A stretch of 64,000 nt of DNA from Streptomyces sp. MP131-18 (GTDB lineage: Bacteria; Actinomycetota; Actinomycetes; Streptomycetales; Streptomycetaceae). The stretch spans positions 6,683,493 to 6,747,492 of the forward strand of contig NZ_LZNS01000001.1 of NCBI RefSeq assembly GCF_001984575.1. Direction: 5' to 3'. The first letter of the stretch is position 1, and each line of letters starts with the position of its first letter. A program made the position numbers and the translations under genes. The notes beneath the pieces are model-generated. The model made no database searches. It was not told where the DNA came from and saw only the letters and a list, made by a program, of their open reading frames with translations. Below, in pieces: positions 1 to 7,810 of this stretch.

Positions 1-1
1 C

Positions 2-841
2 CACGCGCTGCGTGACCATACGACCGAGATCGCGGACAACTGGGTCCGGCTCCAGATAGACCAGGAGGTCATGGTCAGCGGCATCGGCGAGGAGGAACTG
101 CGCGGCGAGGCGGGCCAGTTGCTGTCCGCGCTGCTGGGCGGCCTGGAGAGCGCGATGCCCGTCGGCCGCCTCGTCACCGAGCACACCGAGCTGCGGGAGA
201 CCGTCACCGAGCTGTCCCTGCGCCGCGCCCGCGCGGGCGCCACCCCCACCGCGACCTCGCTCGCCGTGCTGTCGCTCAAGGAGGTCATGCTGGAGATCAT
301 CCAGCGCTCCACGCAGAACGCCAGGGAGCTTTTCGAGTCGGCCGTCGTGATCAACCGGCTGCTCGACGCCGCCGGTGTGCTGTCGTTCGACACCTACGTG
401 GCCAGCAGGGAGGAGATCATCAGCCGGCAGAGCAGGCAGCTGATGGAGCTGTCCACCCCCGTGGTCAGGCTCTGGCGGCACGTCCTCGCGGTGCCGCTGA
501 TCGGCACCCTGGACACCGACCGCACCCAGGTCGTCATGGAGAGCCTCCTCCAGGCCATCCAGGCCGACGAGGCGCAGGTCGCCATCATCGACATCACCGG
601 CGTGGCCGCGGTGGACACCTCCGTGGCGCAGCACCTCATGCAGACCGTGGCCGCGGTGCGGCTCATGGGCGCCGACTGCGTGATCAGCGGCATCCGGCCG
701 CCCATCGCCCAGACCATCGCGCAGCTCGGACTCGACCTGTCCGCCATCGTCACCAAGGCCACACTGGCCGACGCGCTCGCCGAGGCCGTCAAGATCACAG
801 GGCAGTCCGGGGTTCCGCTGGGCGAGACGGCAGGCCGGTGA
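2..841 (+). CDS. rsbR: RsbR-type stressosome co-antagonist, 5' end cut by window edge
   Basis: The reading frame is open from base 2, so the true start lies upstream; the internal ATG at 71 falls inside the N-terminal helical sensor domain and is unlikely to be the real start. The C-terminal part is a STAS domain carrying DITGVAAVDT and GIRPPIAQTI, which match the two threonine phosphorylation regions of Bacillus RsbRA. By family knowledge RsbR and RsbS form the stressosome core that sequesters RsbT. The stop overlaps the next start in a GTGA arrangement, indicating translational coupling to rsbS. The paralogue type cannot be set because the N terminus is missing. Confidence 0.85.
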   Translation, partial: HALRDHTTEIADNWVRLQIDQEVMVSGIGEEELRGEAGQLLSALLGGLESAMPVGRLVTEHTELRETVTELSLRRARAGATPTATSLAVLSLKEVMLEIIQRSTQNARELFESAVVINRLLDAAGVLSFDTYVASREEIISRQSRQLMELSTPVVRLWRHVLAVPLIGTLDTDRTQVVMESLLQAIQADEAQVAIIDITGVAAVDTSVAQHLMQTVAAVRLMGADCVISGIRPPIAQTIAQLGLDLSAIVTKATLADALAEAVKITGQSGVPLGETAGR

Positions 842-1248
842 CCGGAAGGCATTCGGCAGGCGTGCCGATCCTGCGTCTCGGTGACGTCCTCGTCACGGGC
901 CTTCTCGACGAGCTGGACGACCGGTCCGCCATGGCCTTCGTCGACGAGCTGACCGAGCGCATCACCCGCGAGGCGGCCACCGGTGTCCTCATCGACATCT
1001 CCCGCCTGGAGATCATCGACTCCTTCGTCGCCCGTACGCTGAGCGAACTGACCACCACCGCACGGCTGCTTGGCGCGCGGGTGATCGTCGCGGGCATGCG
1101 CCCGCCCGTCGCCATCACGCTCGTCGAGCTCGGCCTGAAGCTGCACGGCGTCGAAACGGCGCTGAACGCGGAGGCCGGAATGGCCGCGCTCGGCTGGTAC
1201 AGGACCAGGTCTTCCCGGGAAGGTTCCCGTGGTGACGACGCCTCGTGA
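838..1248 (+). CDS. rsbS: RsbS-type STAS domain antagonist
   Basis: A 136-aa single STAS domain starting at GTG 838 and overlapping the upstream stop by 4 bp. The conserved segment LIDISRLEIIDSFVAR places a serine at about residue 55, the site that RsbT phosphorylates in Bacillus RsbS; GMRPPVA follows in the usual place. Length and position between RsbR and RsbT genes match the R-S-T order. In the family model unphosphorylated RsbS holds the RsbT kinase in the stressosome and phosphorylation releases it. Its 3' end overlaps rsbT by 20 bp. Confidence 0.88.
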   Translation: MTGRHSAGVPILRLGDVLVTGLLDELDDRSAMAFVDELTERITREAATGVLIDISRLEIIDSFVARTLSELTTTARLLGARVIVAGMRPPVAITLVELGLKLHGVETALNAEAGMAALGWYRTRSSREGSRGDDAS

Positions 1249-1690
1249 GACTCCGGCAGGACGGGGGTGGGGCGGGGCCGCGGCGGCCGAGCACCGCACC
1301 GAGTACCCCGTCCGCACCGAGGAGGATCTGCTGGAGGCCAGGCACGCGGTCCGGGCCGCGACGCTGGAGACCGGATTCGGCCTGGTCGACCAGACGCGGG
1401 TGGTCACCGCCGCCAGTGAGCTGGTCCGCAACGCCTACATCCACGGCGGCGGCGGCACGCTCGTCATCGAGCGGCTGCGGCGGCCCGGCGGCCGGGGCGT
1501 GCGGCTCACCGTCAGCGATGCCGGGCCCGGCATCGCCAACGTCGACGCGGCGCTCGCCGACGGGTTCAGCACCGGCTCGGGGCTCGGGCACGGCCTGGGC
1601 GGCGCCCGGCGCCTGATGCACGAGTTCCGCATCGACTGCCCGCCGGGCGGCGGCACCATCGTGTGCGTCACCCGCTGGACCTCCGGGTAA
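1229..1690 (+). CDS. rsbT: RsbT-type serine/threonine switch kinase
   Basis: A 153-aa GHKL-fold ATPase. The N-box reads ASELVRNAYIHGG (about residues 60-75), followed by G1 DAGPGI and G2 GHGLGGARR. This is the usual RsbT core with about 25 extra N-terminal residues from GTG 1229, which overlaps rsbS. In Bacillus, RsbT phosphorylates RsbR and RsbS, leaves the stressosome, and activates the RsbU phosphatase. A start further downstream is possible because the first residues are low-complexity, but no better-placed start or Shine-Dalgarno site is seen. Confidence 0.87.
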   Translation: MVTTPRETPAGRGWGGAAAAEHRTEYPVRTEEDLLEARHAVRAATLETGFGLVDQTRVVTAASELVRNAYIHGGGGTLVIERLRRPGGRGVRLTVSDAGPGIANVDAALADGFSTGSGLGHGLGGARRLMHEFRIDCPPGGGTIVCVTRWTSG

Positions 1691-1695
1691 CCGCC

Positions 1696-2730
1696 GTGCC
1701 GGACACCACGCGACCGCCGGTCACCAGGCAGATCCCCATCGACCACCGCAGCGCCGTGCAGCTGGCCGTCGCCTCCGCCCGCCGGGTGGCCGAGGCGGCG
1801 GGGCTGCCCGGCGCCCTGCCGGAGAAGGCGGCCGTCGTCGCCGGCGAGCTGGCCACCAACCTGCACAAGCACGCCACCGGCGGCGTGCTCTACCTCCAGC
1901 CCCTGCCCCTCGGCCGCGGCGTGGAGATCGTGGCCGCCGACGGCGGTCCCGGTATCCGCAGCGTGGACGCCGCACTCACCGACGGGTTCACCACCAGGGG
2001 CACCCTGGGCGCCGGGCTCGGCGCGGTCCGCCGCATCGCCGGTGAACTGGCCATCCGCACCGACGGGTCCGGCACGCTGGTCTGCGCCAGGCTCGTCGTT
2101 CCCGGCGAGAGCGGCGAGAGCGGCGAGAGCGGCGAGAGCGTCGGCAAGATCGGCACCGTCTGCCTCCCGGCCGACGGCCAGAGCTCCACGGGCGAGGCCG
2201 CGGCGTGCGGCGACGCCGCCGCCGTCGTCGAGACCCCGGCCGGCCGCACCGCCCTCCTCGTCGACGCCCTCGGCCACGGCCCGGTCGCCGACGAGGCCGC
2301 CGAACGGGCCATGGCCGCCTTCCGGCAGGCCCCCGACGCCCCGCCGGCCGAGCTGATCACCACCCTGCACCGCGCGCTCGGCCGCACCCGCGGCGCCGCC
2401 GTCGCGCTGCTGCGCCTGGCGGGCGACCACATGGAGTTCTGCGCCACCGGGAACGTCCGGCTGGTGCTGACCGGTCCCGACCGGGCCCGCAGCGGCCCGC
2501 AGGGTCCGCCCGGGATCGTCGGCTACAACCTGCCGCGGCCCGTGGTGCACCGCCTTCCGGTGACGGCGGCCACGACCTGGCTGCTGCACACGGACGGCAT
2601 CGACGCCTCCTGGAGCCGCGGCTCCGCCCCATTCCTGTTCCGACTGCCCCCGTCCCTCCTGGCCCCCGCCCTCGCCCACCGCCACCGGCACCTCAGGGAC
2701 GATGCGGCGGTCATAGCCCTTGCCCCCTGA
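1696..2730 (+). CDS. RsbT-like ATPase fused to RsbX-like SpoIIE phosphatase
   Basis: A 344-aa two-domain protein. The N-terminal half is a second GHKL ATPase (ELATNLHKHA N-box, DGGPGI, GAGLGAVRRIA). The C-terminal half is a short PP2C/SpoIIE phosphatase (DALGHG, TDGID) like RsbX. The halves are joined near residue 137 by four tandem Gly-Glu-Ser triplets. RsbX resets the stressosome by dephosphorylating RsbR and RsbS, so a kinase-like domain fused to the reset phosphatase is a plausible feedback unit; that role is inferred. GTG 1696, 5 bp past the rsbT stop, is preferred; an in-frame GTG at 1663 would overlap rsbT. Confidence 0.8.
   Translation: MPDTTRPPVTRQIPIDHRSAVQLAVASARRVAEAAGLPGALPEKAAVVAGELATNLHKHATGGVLYLQPLPLGRGVEIVAADGGPGIRSVDAALTDGFTTRGTLGAGLGAVRRIAGELAIRTDGSGTLVCARLVVPGESGESGESGESVGKIGTVCLPADGQSSTGEAAACGDAAAVVETPAGRTALLVDALGHGPVADEAAERAMAAFRQAPDAPPAELITTLHRALGRTRGAAVALLRLAGDHMEFCATGNVRLVLTGPDRARSGPQGPPGIVGYNLPRPVVHRLPVTAATTWLLHTDGIDASWSRGSAPFLFRLPPSLLAPALAHRHRHLRDDAAVIALAP
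2104..2139 (+). repeat. Tandem 9-bp repeat, four copies
   Basis: The unit ggcgagagc occurs four times head to tail and in frame, encoding (Gly-Glu-Ser)x4 in the linker of the ATPase-phosphatase fusion. Copy number at such a repeat can change by slippage without breaking the frame. Confidence 0.95.
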
Positions 2731-2734
2731 TGCC

Positions 2735-4060
2735 ATGACGACGAAAGAAAGCCGCCGCTTCACCACCGCGGCAGACCTGCTCAGCGCCGTACGCCTGCTG
2801 GCCCGCGCCCACCGCCTGCCCGTCGACCTGCGGGCCCGTCTCGTGGTCTCCGTGACGGCCGTGGCCGAGGCCGAGTTCGCCGCCGGCCGGCCCATCGGCC
2901 TGGACACCACCGTGCGCCGCGAGCCGCGCGGGCGCCCCGGCGTGCTCACCGTCGCCTGCCACGCGCTGCCGGGCGGCACCCTGCCGCCCTTCGCGGAACT
3001 GCCGCTGTCCGCCGAGGTGTCCGCCGACGGCTCCGCCGTCTGGCAGCTGCCGCTGCCGGACGGGGACGGCCCCGCCGCGGACGCGCCCGCGGACTGCGAC
3101 GCCGCGGCGGAGGGCGCGGCCAGGGAGGAGGAGCTGCGCTACGCCATGGCCAGGGCCGAGGCGCTCGCCGTGGACCACCGCCGCCTGAAGGACGAGCTGG
3201 CCGAGACCAACAGCGGCGTCCTGGCCCTCTACGTGCAGCTGGAGGAGCGCGACGAGCGGCTGCGCCGCGCGCACGGCAAGACGCTCAGGGAGCTGGAGGA
3301 CGCGCTGCGCCCGCCGCCCATCGACGTCGACGGCCTCGAACTGGCCGTCCACTACGCCCCGGCCGGCACCGACGCCCCGACCGGCGGCGACCTCTACGAC
3401 TGGTTCCGGCTGCCGGACGGCTCCGTGCACATCACGGTCGTGGACGCGCTCGGCCACGGCGTCACCAGCACCCGCAGCGCGCTCAACGTCACGCACGCCG
3501 TGCGCACCCTCGCGCTGGAGGGGCACCGGCTCGACTCGATCATCGCCCGCACCGACGAGATCCTGCTGCCGTTCGACCGCGAGCTGATGGCCACCGTCCA
3601 GCTGGCCCGGCTGAGCCCGGCCACCGGCGAACTGCTCCTGGCCAACGGCAGCCACCCGCCGGCCCTGCTGATCGGCGCCGACGGCGGCCACCGCTACCTG
3701 GAGGTGAAGGGCCGCGGCATCGGCTTCCCCATGGCCGGCAGCGACGCGGTGCTGCGCACCGCCCTCGCCCCCGGCGATCTGCTGGTGCTCTACACCGACG
3801 GCCTCACCGAGAGCCGCAAGGACCCGCTGGAGGGCGAGGCGCGGCTGATCCGCGCCGCGACCCGGCACGCCCGTATCCCGATCGGGGACGTGCCGTCCGC
3901 CATCGCGGGCGACATGCACACCGTGATCCTGCACCCGGACGACACCCTGGCCCTCGCGGTCCGCGCGCTGCCGCAGCCGGCCCCGGCGGCCCCGCCGGTC
4001 CGGGCCCGTCCGGTGCCGCCCGGGCGCCGCGCGCCCGGGCGGCAGGGCGTCGGCGGGTGA
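2735..4060 (+). CDS. RsbU-like SpoIIE family serine phosphatase
   Basis: A 441-aa protein from ATG 2735, 4 bp after the previous stop; an in-frame TTG at 2720 is less likely. Residues 1-110 look like a degenerate regulatory or ATPase-like fold. Residues about 125-195 are charged and probably coiled coil. The rest is a SpoIIE/PP2C domain with GGDLYDW, DALGHG and YTDGLTE metal-binding motifs. As last gene of the operon it fits the RsbU role: a phosphatase acting on an RsbV-type antagonist after activation by RsbT. No RsbV, RsbW or sigma gene is present nearby. Its last codons lie in the first copy of a 52-bp repeat. Confidence 0.85.
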   Translation: MTTKESRRFTTAADLLSAVRLLARAHRLPVDLRARLVVSVTAVAEAEFAAGRPIGLDTTVRREPRGRPGVLTVACHALPGGTLPPFAELPLSAEVSADGSAVWQLPLPDGDGPAADAPADCDAAAEGAAREEELRYAMARAEALAVDHRRLKDELAETNSGVLALYVQLEERDERLRRAHGKTLRELEDALRPPPIDVDGLELAVHYAPAGTDAPTGGDLYDWFRLPDGSVHITVVDALGHGVTSTRSALNVTHAVRTLALEGHRLDSIIARTDEILLPFDRELMATVQLARLSPATGELLLANGSHPPALLIGADGGHRYLEVKGRGIGFPMAGSDAVLRTALAPGDLLVLYTDGLTESRKDPLEGEARLIRAATRHARIPIGDVPSAIAGDMHTVILHPDDTLALAVRALPQPAPAAPPVRARPVPPGRRAPGRQGVGG

Positions 4061-4063
4061 CGC
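4012..4063. repeat. 52-bp repeat copy 1, containing a perfect hairpin
   Basis: It matches 6513-6564 at 49 of 52 positions; the first 35 bp are identical. The core is a perfect 12-bp stem (gccgcccgggcg and its complement) with loop ccgcg. It covers the last codons and stop of the RsbU-like gene. It sits at a convergent junction and may terminate transcription from both sides, though there is no T-tract. Confidence 0.93.
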
Positions 4064-4079
4064 CGGGCCCATGCGGTCC

Positions 4080-5453
4080 TCAACGGGCGGCCGGGATCGC
4101 GTGGTTGACGTGTAGCAGACCGTGCGGGTCGTATGCGGCCCTGAGTTCGGTGAGCCGTTCGTAGGCGGCGGGGGCGAACGCGGAGCGGATCTCCTCCTCG
4201 CCCAGCGGGCCGAAGGCGAAGTTGAGGGAGATCCCGAGGACGTCCCCGGCGAACGGCGAGAGGGCCTCGCGGTGCGTCGCGCGCACCACCTCGCCCTCGC
4301 CGGGGCCCACCGGGGACAGGATCGTCACCAGGTACGCGGCCTCCCGGTGGCCGACCGCGCCGGCGACCCGCGGGGCGCGGGCGAGGGCGCCGCCCAGGTG
4401 CCGCAGCCCCACCACGGCCATCACCGGCGCCGGTGGTCCGGCCGCCGCCTTCGTCAGGTGGGCCAGGGCTTCCGGGGCAAGGTCGCGCACCAGGACGTTC
4501 CGTGAACGGTAGGCGTGCGGCTGGTCGGGCTCGTCGAACACCGTGCCCGAGTCGGCGTAGGGGAGTTCGCGCAGCGTGTCGAGCAGGACGGGACCGATCG
4601 AGCGCAGCGGCTCGACCAGGCGGCTGCCCTCCTCCTGCGTGGTGAGGCAGGCGATCTGGATATGGGCCACCTGGCGCCCGCGCAGTGCCGCGGGCAGCTC
4701 CGGGACGTCCGGGTACGGCAGGGTCGTCACCGCCGAGGTCATCTCCTCGGGCACGTCGGCGGTCCAGCGGTGCCAGGCGTCCAGCACGTCGGGGGCCTCC
4801 CCGACGTCGAAGCACAGGCTGCCGCCGTAGAACCGCGCGGCCGGGACCAGGCCGATCTCCATGCCGGTGACCACGCCGAAGCTGCCGCCACCGCCGCGCA
4901 GCGCCCAGAACAGGTCGGGGTCGGAGTCCGCCGTGACCCGGCGGAGCCGCGCGTCGGCGGTGACCACGTCGAGGCGGTGCACGTGGTCGGCGGCGAAGCC
5001 GTACCGCCGGGCCAGCAGCCCCACGCCGCCGCCCAGCGTGTAGGGGACGGCGCCCACCCCGGGGAAGCTGCCCGACAGGGGCGCCAGGCCGTACGGCGCC
5101 GCCGCCTCGATCACCTGCCCCCAGGACGCGCCCGCCTCGACCCACGCGGTGCGGGCGAGCGGGTCCACCCGTACGCCGGACATGCGGCGCGTGCTGATCA
5201 GCACGCCCCCGGCGGGTGCCGCGCGGCCGTGCCCGCGGGACTGCACCGCCAGCGGCATCCGGTGCCCGGCGGCGAACGCGACGGCGGCCCGCACGTCCTC
5301 GGCACCGTCCGCGGCCACGATCGCCGAGGGGCGGTGCGGGTCGAGGAGCTGGAATCCGGTCCGCTCCGCGTCGTAGCGGTCGGCGCCCGGCCGGTACACC
5401 GGTCCGCGCACGCGGGCGTCGAGCTGATGCGTGATGTCGTTCATGCGGCTCAC
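4080..5453 (-). CDS. FAD-linked oxidoreductase, berberine-bridge-enzyme type
   Basis: A 457-aa protein of the vanillyl-alcohol-oxidase/BBE fold. The N-terminal FAD domain shows QSRGHG and a GGGVGLLARRYG-type pyrophosphate loop; the C terminus carries the short berberine-bridge motif (SLNFAFG...HVNHAIP). Such enzymes oxidise alcohols, sugars or secondary-metabolite intermediates with covalent FAD. The substrate cannot be told. No signal peptide is seen, so it is probably cytoplasmic. It is divergent from a WYL regulator with a 27-bp inverted repeat between them, which suggests regulation by that neighbour. The pair lies between two 52-bp direct repeats. Confidence 0.85.
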   Translation of the reverse strand: MSRMNDITHQLDARVRGPVYRPGADRYDAERTGFQLLDPHRPSAIVAADGAEDVRAAVAFAAGHRMPLAVQSRGHGRAAPAGGVLISTRRMSGVRVDPLARTAWVEAGASWGQVIEAAAPYGLAPLSGSFPGVGAVPYTLGGGVGLLARRYGFAADHVHRLDVVTADARLRRVTADSDPDLFWALRGGGGSFGVVTGMEIGLVPAARFYGGSLCFDVGEAPDVLDAWHRWTADVPEEMTSAVTTLPYPDVPELPAALRGRQVAHIQIACLTTQEEGSRLVEPLRSIGPVLLDTLRELPYADSGTVFDEPDQPHAYRSRNVLVRDLAPEALAHLTKAAAGPPAPVMAVVGLRHLGGALARAPRVAGAVGHREAAYLVTILSPVGPGEGEVVRATHREALSPFAGDVLGISLNFAFGPLGEEEIRSAFAPAAYERLTELRAAYDPHGLLHVNHAIPAAR

Positions 5454-5462
5454 GCTAGGAGC

Positions 5463-5489
5463 CCTTGTGGACAGAACCTGTCCGCAAGG
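5463..5489. promoter_or_regulatory. 27-bp inverted repeat, likely WYL-regulator operator
   Basis: Arms CCTTGTGGACAG and CTGTCCGCAAGG flank AAC; 11 of 12 positions pair. It lies 10 bp from the oxidoreductase start and 18 bp from the regulator start. The core TGTCCGCA recurs in front of the second WYL regulator at 50315, at nearly the same distance from its start codon. Confidence 0.7.
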
Positions 5490-5507
5490 AATGGCAATCT
5501 GGCACGT

Positions 5508-6494
5508 GTGAGCGAGGAATCGGAATCAGCACGTCACGCCGTGCCGGGGCGGCTGCTGCGCCTGCTGTCCCTCCTCCAGAGCCGGCGCGCATGGGCGGGC
5601 GCCGAGCTGGCCGAGCGGCTCGGCGTCAGCGACCGCACGGTGCGCCGGGACATCGACCGGCTGCGCGCGCTCGACTACGCGGTGGAGAGCACGACCGGCA
5701 CCGCCGGCGGCTACCGACTCGCCTCCGGCCGGAGCCTGCCGCCGCTGCCGCTGGACGACGAAGAGGCGCTGGCGGTCGCGCTCGGGCTGATCACGGTGGC
5801 GGGCGGCGGCGTCGCCGGGGCGGAGGAGAGCTCGGTGCGGGCGCTGGCCAAACTGGAACGCGTCCTGCCGGCCCGCCTGCGGCCCCGGCTGGCGGCCCTC
5901 GGCGGGGTGGCCGTCGCCGTCCCCGCGCGCGGCGCCCCGTGCGTCGACCCCATGGTGCTCGGCGTGCTCGCCGCGTGCTGCCGCGACCGCGAGGTGCTGG
6001 CGTTCGACTACCGCGGCCGTGCCGGTGCGGGCAGCGCGCGGCGCGTCGAGCCGCACCACCTGGTCACCGTTCAGGGGCGGTGGTACCTGATCGCCTACGA
6101 CCCCGGCCGGGAAGGGTGGCGCACCTTCCGTGCCGACCGGATCGCGGACCCGCTGCCCGCGCACCGCCGGTTCGAGCCGCGCGAGCTGCCCGCGTCCGGC
6201 CCGGCCGCCTACCTCACCCGGTCGTTCGCCGCCGCCACGTACCGTCACACCGCCCGGCTCCGGATCGCGCTGGGGGCCGACGCGGTGCGGTCCCGGCTGT
6301 TCGTGCACGTGCCGGGCGAGATCGAGCCGCTCGGGCCTGACGCGTGCGCCGTCCGGCTCAGCGCGGAGTCCGCCGAGCTGGTCACGCAGTACACCGCCGT
6401 GTTCGCGGCCCTCGGCGCCGCCGTGGAGCTGCTGGACGCCTCCGGGGAGGTCAGGTCCGGGCTCCGCGAGCTCAGGGAGCGGCTGCCCGGCTGA
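5508..6494 (+). CDS. WYL-domain helix-turn-helix transcriptional regulator
   Basis: A 328-aa YafY-type regulator from GTG 5508. The N-terminal winged HTH reads LAERLGVSDRTVRRDIDRL (about residues 35-55). The central region holds the WYL domain (WYLIAYD, about residue 195) and a WCX-like C-terminal domain. WYL proteins bind effectors or nucleic acid through the WYL domain and often control a divergent neighbour, here the FAD oxidoreductase. It is clearly paralogous to the regulator at 50343: the first 120 residues align almost without gaps. The next feature downstream is the second 52-bp repeat. Confidence 0.88.
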   Translation: MSEESESARHAVPGRLLRLLSLLQSRRAWAGAELAERLGVSDRTVRRDIDRLRALDYAVESTTGTAGGYRLASGRSLPPLPLDDEEALAVALGLITVAGGGVAGAEESSVRALAKLERVLPARLRPRLAALGGVAVAVPARGAPCVDPMVLGVLAACCRDREVLAFDYRGRAGAGSARRVEPHHLVTVQGRWYLIAYDPGREGWRTFRADRIADPLPAHRRFEPRELPASGPAAYLTRSFAAATYRHTARLRIALGADAVRSRLFVHVPGEIEPLGPDACAVRLSAESAELVTQYTAVFAALGAAVELLDASGEVRSGLRELRERLPG

Positions 6495-6512
6495 CCGCGG
6501 CTCCCCGCGCCG

Positions 6513-6564
6513 GGTGCCGCCCGGGCGCCGCGCGCCCGGGCGGCAGGACCTCAGCGGGTGACGC
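6513..6564. repeat. 52-bp repeat copy 2, containing a perfect hairpin
   Basis: It matches 4012-4063 at 49 of 52 positions, in direct orientation, with the same 12-bp stem. It lies between the convergent WYL gene and the secreted-protein gene and covers the latter's stop. In the frame used by copy 1 it still encodes VPPGRRAPGRQ followed by four residues and a stop, like the tail of the RsbU-like protein. Confidence 0.93.
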
Positions 6565-7687
6565 GCTCGAACGGGGTCGGGGTGGCGCCGGTCCAGCGGT
6601 ACAGGTGCGCCTCGCCCTCCTGCCCGCCGGGCACCGGGCCGCCCTCGGCCGCGTAGTAGTAGCCGTCGCCGAGCGCGGCCAGCCCGTAGTTGCCGTGGAA
6701 GTCCCAGCCGCGGATGCCGGTGGCCGGGTCGTGGAGGCCGCCGTCCACCAGGCTGAGCAGCCGGCCGTACTCCCGCTCGGGCTGCCCGGCGATCTCGCCG
6801 AACCGCGGGCGCGCCGAGCCGTCGACGATGAAGAACGAGTAGTTGGGGAACTGCGGCTTCACGCCGTCGTAGACGGCCATCAGCCAGTTCCCCGTGTGCT
6901 CGTCGTACTCCAGATTCTGCACGCCGTACGTCGTGTTGCCGGTGTACGCGAAGAACTTCCCGGCCGGGCGGCGCGGCCCGCTGCGGTGCGGGTCGCTCTG
7001 CGAGAGCGGGCGCTCGTACCTGTGCCAGGTGCGCACGTCGTACTCCAGGATGACCTGGTGGTCGTTGTCGGTCCTTTCCGTGTTCGAGTAGACCCCGTAG
7101 GCCACCATCAGCCGCTGCGGTCCGTGCTGCCGTCCGAAGGACGGGCCGAAGGAGACGCCGTCGATGCCGCTGCACCCGTACCGGTGGTCGGCGGTGTCGG
7201 CGGTGTCGCCGTCGAAGACGCCGTCGCCGTCCATGTCGGCGGTGAAGTCCTCGACCACCTCGTCGAGGTGAACGGCCGTCATCACGCCGTCGGTCTCCGC
7301 GTTCATGCCGACCCGGTCGACGGCGTCGACGTCGAAGACGGCTATGTAGAACGCCTCCTCCGCCTTGTACTCAAGCGATCCGTAGACCCGGCCGTCCGCC
7401 GCGTTCAGGTCGATGTCGCCGAGGTGCCCGGTGAGCCCCTCGACGGTGCCGACGACGTTGCCCTCCAGATCGGTCTTCACCAGCATCTGGGTGAACGACC
7501 AATAAACGAAACCGCGTTCGCGGTCGACGGTGACGCCCTGCACGTGGCTGGTCGGCCACGTCCCACCGTGGATGGTGGTGGGCAGCCCGCCCGGCCCGTC
7601 CTGCTGCGGGGCGGCGAGCGCCGGCGTCGCGAGGGCGACGGCGGCGACGGCCGCGGCTGCGGCGAAAGTCATCCTGGCCTTGCGCAC
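6551..7687 (-). CDS. Secreted beta-propeller-like protein of unknown function
   Basis: Start GTG 7687 is chosen because AGGGAG lies at good spacing upstream and the product (378 aa) then begins with a basic MRKARM stretch, an Ala/Val-rich core and ALAAPQ cleavage region: a standard Sec signal peptide. An ATG at 7717 would add ten residues. The mature part has repeated Gly-Asp and Trp turns typical of YncE/SMP-30-like propellers, and a DMDGDGVFDGD segment resembling an EF-hand or dockerin calcium loop. I do not recognise a named family; extracellular location is well supported, function is not. Confidence 0.75.
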   Translation of the reverse strand: MRKARMTFAAAAAVAAVALATPALAAPQQDGPGGLPTTIHGGTWPTSHVQGVTVDRERGFVYWSFTQMLVKTDLEGNVVGTVEGLTGHLGDIDLNAADGRVYGSLEYKAEEAFYIAVFDVDAVDRVGMNAETDGVMTAVHLDEVVEDFTADMDGDGVFDGDTADTADHRYGCSGIDGVSFGPSFGRQHGPQRLMVAYGVYSNTERTDNDHQVILEYDVRTWHRYERPLSQSDPHRSGPRRPAGKFFAYTGNTTYGVQNLEYDEHTGNWLMAVYDGVKPQFPNYSFFIVDGSARPRFGEIAGQPEREYGRLLSLVDGGLHDPATGIRGWDFHGNYGLAALGDGYYYAAEGGPVPGGQEGEAHLYRWTGATPTPFERVTR

Positions 7688-7810
7688 GGTGTTCTCCCTG
7701 GTTCGGTGAACGGACAAGCATCGGGGACCCTAGAAAGCGCGAATGAGCTGCCCGCCCGCTGCGGACGTCGCGCGGACGACGTCCACATGAACAGCGGCTA
7801 GGGTGCGAAC

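Noticed and set aside
394..1621. Long minus-strand ORFs over the rsb genes
   Set aside because: They are antisense shadows in GC-rich DNA; the plus-strand frames carry STAS and ATPase motifs and overlap in ordered operon fashion.
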